From assembly GCA_903887655.1 (NCBI GenBank), contig CAISQQ010000389.1, positions 1 to 5,924 on the forward strand: a DNA stretch of 5,924 nt, written 5' to 3'. Below the pieces are notes generated by a model, which was given only the letters and a program-made list of their open reading frames with translations, made no database searches and was not told where the DNA came from. This document shows positions 1-5,176 of this stretch, one piece after another. The position numbers and the translations under genes were made by a program. The DNA is from an uncultured Burkholderiales bacterium (GTDB lineage Bacteria; Pseudomonadota; Gammaproteobacteria; Burkholderiales; Burkholderiaceae_C). Positions within the stretch are counted from its first letter, which is position 1; every line of letters starts with the position of its first letter.

Positions 1-474
1 ACTAGCACCTCCCAAATCTTGCGACTTGTTCAAGTCCCACAAACGAAAACGCACGTCATAGCGCCCGTCAGCGAGTTTGGTGACGCTGCCCGAGACAAAG
101 TTCTCCATGGCGCGCGCTCTGAGGGCCACGAAGTCGGGGCGCGAAGTCTCATCCATCGAGAGCACCGAGCTGGTGAGCTTGAACTGCCCCGCTCGCTCCA
201 AATCGGCTTGGACAATGGCCGATACCTTCTGACTGGCGCTGGCCTCATCGCGAAACGCGTTGAGGTTGAGCGCAATCAAGGTCACCCCAAGCCCTGTCAC
301 GTCCACGCGCAGCTGGGCCAAGCTGGCCACCGGCGACACCAGCAAGGACAAGGCCAGCACGCTGAGCCAGCGCTGGGCTTGCGACCAAGGCCTGGACAGG
401 CAAGAGGCGCCTGGGCGGGCAAAGCGGAGGTGGGGCAAAGAGGAGCGCAGTGGATTCATCGGTTCTGGTTTCAT
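1..474 (-). CDS. tolB: Tol-Pal system protein TolB, N-terminal part (cut by window edge)
   Basis: TolB is the periplasmic beta-propeller protein of the Tol-Pal envelope complex, which links TolA and Pal and helps pull in the outer membrane at division. About 158 codons are visible; TolB proteins are usually about 430 residues, so most of the propeller lies beyond position 1. Counting from the ATG at 474, a hydrophobic segment (about 37-53) ends in SLA before Gln54, a good signal peptidase I site. A TolB amino-terminal domain follows, with recognisable stretches such as QKVSAIVQADLERAGQF, LDETSRPDF-like MDETSRPDF, and ADGRYDVRFRLWD. The frame is open up to the window edge. The start is uncertain: in-frame ATGs lie at 537, 534, 486, 474 and 459, and none has a clear Shine-Dalgarno. 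The n-region of the signal peptide is unusually long from any of them. The gene is transcribed away from msbA with no tolA directly upstream. The family call is confident; the start is not. Confidence 0.9.
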   Translation of the reverse strand, partial: MKPEPMNPLRSSLPHLRFARPGASCLSRPWSQAQRWLSVLALSLLVSPVASLAQLRVDVTGLGVTLIALNLNAFRDEASASQKVSAIVQADLERAGQFKLTSSVLSMDETSRPDFVALRARAMENFVSGSVTKLADGRYDVRFRLWDLNKSQDLGGAS

Positions 475-575
475 GGCAGGCTTCATGGCGAGGGGGCAAC
501 AAGGGATGAGAGCACAAAGGGCTTGGGACTGCATCATACAGACTGTAGCGGCCCCCGCGACACCGCTTGGGCCCG

Positions 576-603
576 ATTTTAGCGCCCTGCGGGGCGGATT
601 CAC
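576..603 (-). promoter_or_regulatory. Candidate tolB promoter
   Basis: On the minus strand a TAAAAT hexamer (581-576), one base off the -10 consensus, follows a weak GTGAAT (603-598) after a 16 bp spacer. Transcription would begin near 569, leaving about 95 nt of leader before the ATG at 474. The -10 box is convincing and of a type common in this bacterial group. The -35 box matches the consensus at only about half of its positions. A second TATGAT at 538-533 has no usable -35 box. Confidence 0.4.
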
Positions 604-687
604 CCAGACCAACAACCCAAAACCCTCACCCAGCTCCCCCCTTTTAGGGCCAGGGGCGGGCTGGGCGGTAAAGCGCAGTCCATCCCC

Positions 688-693
688 TACAAT
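688..693 (+). promoter_or_regulatory. Candidate -10 box of the msbA promoter
   Basis: The hexamer TACAAT matches the sigma-70 -10 consensus at five of six positions and sits about 90 bp before the msbA ATG. It overlaps the 8 bp palindrome ACAATTGT (689-696). No good -35 box is present at 16-18 bp spacing (around 664-671), so an activator or a different start site is possible. Transcription would begin near 700, exactly where the foldable leader begins. Confidence 0.4.
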
Positions 694-699
694 TGTGAA

Positions 700-757
700 G
701 CGGTCGCACTCGAGGCTCCTTGGGGCTCGCTACCCCAGACAGCGACTGCGTCTTTTT
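700..757 (+). promoter_or_regulatory. Potentially structured leader or attenuator-like element before msbA
   Basis: Read as RNA, GCGGUCGC (700-707) can pair with GCGACUGC (742-749), with one G-U pair. This closes an arm that holds a second hairpin, UGGGG (721-725) with CCCCA (733-737). In competition, AGAC-A-GC (737-743) can pair with GC-GUCU (748-753) around a GACU loop, giving a 6 bp stem with one bulged A and a run of five Us (753-757). That looks like a weak intrinsic terminator. A further alternative pairs CGAG (711-714) with CUCG (726-729) and would break the UGGGG hairpin. The pairings were found by eye; no folding energy was computed. It could be an attenuator, a small RNA of about 58 nt, or chance GC-rich pairing. 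Confidence 0.35.
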
Positions 758-783
758 CAAACACCAAGCCACCCCCCTACTCC

Positions 784-2556
784 ATGAACGACATCCCAGT
801 TGACTCCTTTTGGCAGCGTTTTCGGCGGGTGTTGCCCTATTTCTCCAAGCCCTTGAGCGTTTGGGCGTCGGCCGTCGTGTCCGTGATCGTCGTCTCGGCG
901 TCCGAGCCCATGATTCCGGCCCTCTTAAAGCCGCTGCTCGATCACGGCTTTGTCTCCGGGTCCTTGAATTTGTGGCTGGTGCCCGTGGCCATTCTCACCC
1001 TCTTTACCGTTCGTGGCTTGGGCGCCTTCATCGCCCAGGTCTCCTTGGCCAAAATTGCCAATGTGGGGGTGCTGTCCTTGCGCCGCGATATGTTTGAGAA
1101 GTTGCAACAAGCCCACCCAAGCCTTTATGCCTTGCAAGCGGGCAGCGCCATGGCCAACACCCTGGTCTTTGAAGTGCAAAACGGGGCAGGCACCTTGGTC
1201 AATGCTTTTTTAAGCCTCACCCGAGACTCCCTCACCTTGGTGTTTTTGGCGGGCTATTTGCTGTACCTGAATTGGAAGCTGAGCCTGATTGTGGCGCTCT
1301 TGTTGCCCGCGGTGGCTTGGGTGATGCGGGTGTTGACCCATCGGCTCACGCGGCTGACCTACCTGAGCCAAGCCAGCACCGACGCGCTGGCCTACGCGGT
1401 GGAGGAAAACGCCCTGGCCTACCGAGAGGTGCGACTCCAAGGCGCGCAAGCGCAACAAACACGCCGATTCACCCAACTCGCACAGACCTTGCAGTCCCTG
1501 GTGATGAAAGGCATGGTGTCCTCGGCGGCCATCACACCGCTCACCCAAATTCTCTCCGCCGTGGCCTTGTCGGCCGTCATCAGTGTGGCGCTCTTTCAAA
1601 GTGGCACGGATGGCACCACCGTGGGTGGGTTCGCCTCCTTTGTCACCGCCATGTTGATGCTCGTGGCCCCCATCAAGCACTTGTCCGAAGTGGCCGCACC
1701 CATCACCCGGGGATTGGGCGCCATTGAGCGAGGGCTTGACTTGATTGAAAAAACCCCCAACCAGGATGAGGGTGAGTTTGAGCTGCTCAAAGCGCGTGGC
1801 TTGGTGGAGTTCAAGGCGGTGAGCGTGCGCTACCACGCTGACAGACAACCCGCGCTTGAAGATCTGAACTTGACCGTGAACCCTGGCGAAGTGCTGGCCA
1901 TCGTGGGCGAATCGGGTTCGGGTAAAACCACCTTGGCCAATTTACTCCCCAGACTTGTGGACACGCACTCGGGCGAGGTGCTGATCGACGGCGTGGCGAT
2001 TCGAGACTGGCGGTTGAAAAGCCTCAGACAGCAAATTGCCTTGGTCAGTCAAAACGTGATCGTGCTCAACGACACCTTGCTCAACAACGTCATGCTCGGA
2101 CAAGAAGCGGACCCCAAGCGAGCCTTGCTCTGCTTGGAAGCGGCCAATTTGGGCGATCACCTCCAAACCCTGCCGCTTGGGGTGAACACCCTGGTCGGTC
2201 ACAACGCCTCGCAACTCTCGGGCGGACAGCGCCAGCGCTTGGCCATCGCCAGAGCGCTCTACAAGGACGCGCCCATCCTCTTGCTCGACGAAGCCACATC
2301 CGCCTTGGACAACGAATCGGAGCGACTGGTGCAAGAAGCCCTCAACCGCCTGACCGTGGGCAGAACCACGCTAGTGATTGCCCACCGCTTGTCCACCATC
2401 GAGCACGCCCACCGAATCGTGGTCTTGGTCAAGGGCAAAATCGTCGAGATGGGCACGCATGCGCAGCTGTTGGCTCTTGGGGGCGTCTATGCCTCCTACT
2501 TCAAGCTCGGGCAGATCACCCCCGAGCAGAACGCTCCACTCAATTCCAAGGCGTGA
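784..2556 (+). CDS. msbA: Lipid A export ATP-binding/permease protein MsbA
   Basis: MsbA is a homodimeric inner-membrane ABC exporter. It uses ATP to flip lipid A-core from the cytoplasmic to the periplasmic leaflet, ahead of Lpt transport to the outer membrane. At 590 residues it matches the family length (582 in E. coli). The N-terminal half holds about six hydrophobic segments (roughly 26-45, 62-84, 143-162, 165-182, 246-271 and 284-300). The nucleotide-binding domain has a Walker A motif GESGSGKTT (375-383), Q-loop Gln423, signature LSGGQ (478-482), Walker B ILLLDE (498-503), D-loop SALD (506-509) and H-loop His534, all intact. The start is the first ATG of the frame that precedes the expected MsbA N-terminus. 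No Shine-Dalgarno is visible, and the ATG overlaps the TGA of an upstream reading frame (ATGA). Its 3' end overlaps the convergent cupin gene by 17 bp. A less likely alternative is a related ABC exporter with another lipid substrate. Confidence 0.93.
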   Translation: MNDIPVDSFWQRFRRVLPYFSKPLSVWASAVVSVIVVSASEPMIPALLKPLLDHGFVSGSLNLWLVPVAILTLFTVRGLGAFIAQVSLAKIANVGVLSLRRDMFEKLQQAHPSLYALQAGSAMANTLVFEVQNGAGTLVNAFLSLTRDSLTLVFLAGYLLYLNWKLSLIVALLLPAVAWVMRVLTHRLTRLTYLSQASTDALAYAVEENALAYREVRLQGAQAQQTRRFTQLAQTLQSLVMKGMVSSAAITPLTQILSAVALSAVISVALFQSGTDGTTVGGFASFVTAMLMLVAPIKHLSEVAAPITRGLGAIERGLDLIEKTPNQDEGEFELLKARGLVEFKAVSVRYHADRQPALEDLNLTVNPGEVLAIVGESGSGKTTLANLLPRLVDTHSGEVLIDGVAIRDWRLKSLRQQIALVSQNVIVLNDTLLNNVMLGQEADPKRALLCLEAANLGDHLQTLPLGVNTLVGHNASQLSGGQRQRLAIARALYKDAPILLLDEATSALDNESERLVQEALNRLTVGRTTLVIAHRLSTIEHAHRIVVLVKGKIVEMGTHAQLLALGGVYASYFKLGQITPEQNAPLNSKA

Positions 2557-3046
2557 CGCTGGGAACCTCGCAAGGCCCTTCAACAGCGATGGAGCCAAAA
2601 TCTGCGGGTCCCACAATTTCCAAGTACTCCATGTCTGGCGAGTAATCAAAGAGGTAGTGCACGATGCCAGGTCGCTGGTGCACGCAGTCGCCCGCCTTCA
2701 CCAAGGTGGGCTTGTCCTCGTACATGAAGCGCGCCCAACCCTTGAGCATGTAGACAATCTGAAACTGGGCAACGTGGTAGTGCCACCCGGTGCCATCGGT
2801 GGGCGGCAAGTTGGCCTTGGCGATGTGGGCGATCACCTGGCCGTGGGTGGCTTGGGCCACCCCGAGATCTTTGTACACAAAGAAGTCGCGCAAACCACCG
2901 GGCAAGAAATGGCTGTCCTCGGCCTTGACGTGCGAGAACAGGGTGGGCCTGGGCTGCTCGGGGCTCAAAGACTCCAAAGACGGCAAGGACTCATCCGGCG
3001 TTGGGGTGAGACGACTGGGGTTCGCTGCAGGGGTCACGGCATTCAT
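2540..3046 (-). CDS. Small cupin-domain protein
   Basis: This is a 168-residue single-domain cupin of unknown substrate. The first 35 or so residues are Pro- and Ser-rich and probably disordered. The cupin core follows. Motif 1 is GWHYHVAQFQIVYMLKG (about 87-103), with metal-binding candidates His89 and His91. The usual Glu is replaced by Gln (Gln96, or Gln94). Motif 2 is GDCVHQRPGIVH (about 119-130), with His130 as the last expected ligand. There is no signal peptide, so it is probably cytoplasmic. The ATG follows the gst stop codon with no gap (TAAATG), and a GGAG six bases upstream (3056-3053) lies inside the gst 3' end, so translation is probably coupled to gst. The TGA lies inside the last codons of msbA on the other strand. 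Such cupins can be dioxygenases, isomerases or sensors; the sequence does not say which. Confidence 0.85.
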   Translation of the reverse strand: MNAVTPAANPSRLTPTPDESLPSLESLSPEQPRPTLFSHVKAEDSHFLPGGLRDFFVYKDLGVAQATHGQVIAHIAKANLPPTDGTGWHYHVAQFQIVYMLKGWARFMYEDKPTLVKAGDCVHQRPGIVHYLFDYSPDMEYLEIVGPADFGSIAVEGPCEVPSVTPWN

Positions 3047-3703
3047 TTAAAACTCCACTTCTAGTTCAACGATGTCCTCGGGCTCGGCTTTGGCGGCCTC
3101 CATCCACTCTTGGACGGCAGGCATCTTCAAAATCTCTTGACAATAGGCCTCGCACACCGGATCCAGGCTCACACCGTAGGTGCGCAGTCGCGTGACCACA
3201 GGCGCGAACATCGCATCGGCCAAGGTCGCTTTTTTTCCAAACAAGTACGGCCCCTTGTAGGTCTTTAAACAGTCGGTCCAAATCTCAAAGATCCGCTCCA
3301 AATCCGATGTCGCCTTGGCCCAGACCTTGAACCCCTTGAACTGGGCTTTGATGTTCATGGGCAGCGACGCGCGCATCGCTGAAAAACCCGAGTGCATCTC
3401 ACCACACACCGCACGACAATGGGCACGGTGCACGGAATTGGACGGCAAGAGTCCCGCTTTTGGTGCAATCTCGTTCAAATACTCACCAATGGCCAAGGTG
3501 TCCCAGACCTTGACCCGGCCATGATTCAAGCACGGCACCAAGATCGAGGGAGAGAGCAGCAACAACTCGGCACGGGCATGCGCTGAGTCACTCTGCACCA
3601 TCACTTCGGTGAAGGGCAAGCCCGACATTTTGAGCATGAGCCAGCCGCGCATCGACCACGACGAATAGTTCTTGCTGCTCAGCGTCAATGTGGTGGTGCT
3701 CAT
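3047..3703 (-). CDS. Glutathione S-transferase family protein
   Basis: This is a 218-residue two-domain protein of the cytosolic GST fold. The thioredoxin-like N-terminal half begins TLTLSSKNYSSWSMRGWLML. The SSWS segment (residues 14-17) is where the catalytic Ser or Cys sits in bacterial relatives. It continues to V56-P57, the cis-proline that contacts the glutathione backbone, and to WDTLAIGEYL (67-76), where Asp-Thr stands for the usual Glu/Asp-Ser. The helical C-terminal half carries the TLAD N-capping box (160-163). The ATG at 3703 was chosen because AAGGAGG (3720-3714) stands 10 bases before it and because the GST homology begins right there. The frame is open further upstream to 3901, but that extension has no GST character and would run into divergent phaZ. 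The gene leads a two-gene operon with the cupin. The substrate is unknown. Confidence 0.87.
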   Translation of the reverse strand: MSTTTLTLSSKNYSSWSMRGWLMLKMSGLPFTEVMVQSDSAHARAELLLLSPSILVPCLNHGRVKVWDTLAIGEYLNEIAPKAGLLPSNSVHRAHCRAVCGEMHSGFSAMRASLPMNIKAQFKGFKVWAKATSDLERIFEIWTDCLKTYKGPYLFGKKATLADAMFAPVVTRLRTYGVSLDPVCEAYCQEILKMPAVQEWMEAAKAEPEDIVELEVEF

Positions 3704-3713
3704 GGCGGATTGG

Positions 3714-3720
3714 CCTCCTT
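3714..3720 (-). promoter_or_regulatory. Strong ribosome binding site that fixes the gst start
   Basis: On the minus strand AAGGAGG matches the anti-Shine-Dalgarno almost perfectly and lies 10 bases before the ATG at 3703. This supports the 218-residue form over a form 66 residues longer starting at 3901. Confidence 0.8.
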
Positions 3721-3735
3721 GTGCAAAAGGAGCTC

Positions 3736-3769
3736 GCAAAAAATATGCCATATGAGGCATAGCTTTTGC
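3736..3769. promoter_or_regulatory. 34 bp interrupted palindrome between gst and phaZ, candidate operator
   Basis: The left arm GCAAAAAATATGCC (3736-3749) and right arm GGCATAGCTTTTGC (3756-3769) are reverse complements at 12 of 14 positions. The inner six (TATGCC/GGCATA) and outer six (GCAAAA/TTTTGC) match perfectly, and a 6 bp spacer separates the arms. It lies in an AT-rich patch of the divergent control region, 33 bp before the gst ATG and 89 bp before the phaZ ATG. Its symmetry and place suit a dimeric transcription factor acting on one or both genes. The regulator cannot be named from the sequence. Confidence 0.6.
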
Positions 3770-3790
3770 TTGAAAAAAAGAAGCCCTTGA

Positions 3791-3805
3791 ATCAGCGCTG
3801 CTGAT
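3791..3805. promoter_or_regulatory. 15 bp dyad upstream of phaZ
   Basis: ATCAGC (3791-3796) and GCTGAT (3800-3805) form a perfect inverted repeat around GCT, 53 bp before the phaZ ATG. It could be a second regulator site or a short hairpin in the phaZ leader. PhaR sites in PHA genes are also TGC-rich dyads, but this one does not clearly match the reported pattern. Confidence 0.35.
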
Positions 3806-3858
3806 GAATGCGCTTATCCCCCTCCCGCTCCACCCGTCAAAGAAAAGACCACGCCGTG

Positions 3859-5085
3859 ATGTATCAACAATTTGACAACTTGGCGCGCATGCGCCAGCCA
3901 CTCAGAGATTTCTCTGAGCTCAGCAAAGACTGGTTGAGCCATTGGCGGCGTTTCGCAGACAGCCCCCTGCTGCGCAAGTGCCTGGGCTTGCACGAGCAAG
4001 TCGCGCTGCTTGGCTTCACGCATGAGCGAGAAGAGTTCGACATCCAGCCCATTGTGGACGCCCGGGGCTGGGCCCACGAGGTGGACCAAGAGGAGGTTTG
4101 GCGCAGCGACTTTTGTCATTTGCTGCGTTTTAAAAAGCGCCACAGCCAACACGAGCCACGCGTGCTCTTGGTCGCTCCCATGTCGGGGCACTTTGCCACC
4201 TTGCTGCGCGGCACGATCCAAGCCTTGGTGCAAGACCACGAGGTGTTCGTGACCGACTGGATCAATATCCGGGACGTCTCGCCCCAAGCGGGCGAATTTG
4301 ATTTGGACACCTACACGGGGCAATTGATCGCGATGCTCCAGCACATGGGGCCTGGTGGCCATTTGATTGGGGTGTGCCAGCCAACGGTGTCTTGCCTGGC
4401 CGCCGCCGCTGTGATGTCAGCCCGACACGACGCGTGCGTGCCCTGGAGCCTCACCTTGATGGCAGGCCCCATCGACACGCGTCAAAACCCCACCCGGGTC
4501 AATGCGCTGGCCAAGAGCAAAAGCATTGAATGGTTCAAGAACAATTTGGTGAGCCCCGTGCCAATTGGGTACGCCGGTGCTGGGCGTGAGGTCTACCCGG
4601 GGGTGGTGCAAGTCGGGGCGTTTTTGAACATGAATCTCGAGCGCCACCAAAAGTCCCTTGAGCGCCTCTTGCACCTGCGCTCCTCGGGCCAAGACCAAGA
4701 GGCTCAGCCCATTTACGACTTTTACAAAGAGTATTTTGCGGTGATGGATTTGCCCGGCAAGTTTTACTTGGAAACGGTCAAAGAGATTTTTCAAGACCAT
4801 GCCTTGCCCTTGGGGCAACTTCGCTACCAAGGCGAGACGGTGCAGCCGCAGCTCATCAAAAAACCCTTCCTCTTGACCATCGAAGGCGAGCGAGACGACA
4901 TCTGCGGCCAAGGCCAAACCATGGCCGCGCATGATCTCTGCTCGGGACTACCCGCTTGGAAAAAAAACCACCACCTGCAAGCTGGGGTGGGCCACTACGG
5001 GGTTTTCAGTGGCCACAAATGGAGCACACAAATCTACCCCGTGGTGAGGCACCACATCCAAAACGCCCAGTCCCTGTTCGAGTGA
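3859..5085 (+). CDS. phaZ: Intracellular polyhydroxyalkanoate (PHB) depolymerase
   Basis: PhaZ hydrolyses stored native polyhydroxybutyrate in cytoplasmic granules to 3-hydroxybutyrate units, releasing carbon and energy. The 408-residue product is an alpha/beta-hydrolase without a signal peptide, close in length to the Cupriavidus enzyme (about 419). Family landmarks are VAPMSGHFATLLRGT (about 105-119), FVTDWINIRDV (about 130-140) and GHLIGVCQPTV (about 167-177), with nucleophile Cys173 in place of the usual lipase-box Ser. The acid is Asp346 or Asp347 in GERDDI, and the base is His379 in GVGHYGVFSG. The triad is therefore intact and of the Cys type known for this family. I chose the ATG at 3859 because MYQQFDNLARMRQPL fits the family N-terminus. 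An ATG at 3808 adds 17 unrelated residues, and neither start has a strong Shine-Dalgarno. The gene is divergent from gst and convergent with the glycosyltransferase. The polymer chain-length preference is not proven. Confidence 0.92.
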   Translation: MYQQFDNLARMRQPLRDFSELSKDWLSHWRRFADSPLLRKCLGLHEQVALLGFTHEREEFDIQPIVDARGWAHEVDQEEVWRSDFCHLLRFKKRHSQHEPRVLLVAPMSGHFATLLRGTIQALVQDHEVFVTDWINIRDVSPQAGEFDLDTYTGQLIAMLQHMGPGGHLIGVCQPTVSCLAAAAVMSARHDACVPWSLTLMAGPIDTRQNPTRVNALAKSKSIEWFKNNLVSPVPIGYAGAGREVYPGVVQVGAFLNMNLERHQKSLERLLHLRSSGQDQEAQPIYDFYKEYFAVMDLPGKFYLETVKEIFQDHALPLGQLRYQGETVQPQLIKKPFLLTIEGERDDICGQGQTMAAHDLCSGLPAWKKNHHLQAGVGHYGVFSGHKWSTQIYPVVRHHIQNAQSLFE

Positions 5086-5089
5086 ATGC

Positions 5090-5124
5090 GCGCACCTGGG
5101 GTGCGCCAGGGCGCTCGCGCCCCT
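5090..5124 (+). terminator. GC-rich hairpins after phaZ, candidate terminator without U-tract
   Basis: Four bases after the phaZ stop, GCGCACC (5090-5096) and GGTGCGC (5100-5106) form a perfect 7 bp stem with a 3-base loop. A second 5 bp stem follows, GGGCG (5109-5113) with CGCCC (5118-5122). No T-run follows on either strand, so this is not a classic intrinsic terminator. It may stop or stabilise the ends of the two convergent transcripts, or act with Rho. Confidence 0.4.
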
Positions 5125-5160
5125 CACCCTAGCACTCACCCTAGCACTCACCCTAGCCCT
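5125..5160. repeat. Three tandem copies of a 12 bp repeat
   Basis: The unit CACCCTAGCACT occurs at 5125-5136 and 5137-5148 exactly, and at 5149-5160 with one change (A to C at 5158). The array fills most of the gap between the 3' ends of phaZ and the glycosyltransferase. It carries repeated CTAG, a tetranucleotide that is usually scarce in proteobacterial genomes. Slippage is the likely origin; no function is evident. Confidence 0.9.
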
Positions 5161-5176
5161 CGGCCTGTCCACAACT

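Larger units (their letters stand above)
475..783. other. Divergent intergenic region between tolB and msbA
   Basis: This stretch separates the divergent tolB and msbA genes and holds no convincing gene. It contains a short GC hairpin (CGCCC at 583-587 with GGGCG at 592-596), C-rich patches near 630-645, candidate promoters for both genes, and a foldable segment at 700-757. An open plus-strand frame running through it into 787 has no family resemblance that I can see and lacks a ribosome binding site. Confidence 0.7.

Noticed and set aside
533..538. TATGAT as the tolB -10 box
   Set aside because: No acceptable -35 element stands 16-18 bp upstream; the TAAAAT at 576-581 is a better candidate.
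260..787. Long plus-strand open frame of 175 codons antisense to tolB and reaching msbA
   Set aside because: It overlaps the clear tolB frame, has low-complexity basic composition, and resembles no family. Only its last 30 codons are discussed, as a possible leader peptide.
1210..1848. Minus-strand open frame of 212 codons inside msbA
   Set aside because: It is antisense to intact msbA, rich in His, Gly and Gln as expected of a shadow of GC-rich coding sequence, with no domain signal.
2378..3064. Plus-strand open frame of 228 codons across the msbA end and the cupin gene
   Set aside because: It is a shadow frame; both overlapped genes have convincing family motifs and this one has none.
3808..3858. 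Upstream ATG start for PhaZ
   Set aside because: The added 17 residues have no family resemblance and no Shine-Dalgarno; the ATG at 3859 begins with a family-like N-terminus.
3704..3901. 66-residue N-terminal extension of the GST
   Set aside because: The strong AAGGAGG at 3714-3720 and the start of GST homology fix the start at 3703; the extension would cross the control region and overlap phaZ.
5090..5160. CRISPR-like or integron-like array in the convergent gap
   Set aside because: The 12 bp units are directly adjacent without spacers, and no cas or integrase gene is near; simple tandem duplication explains them.
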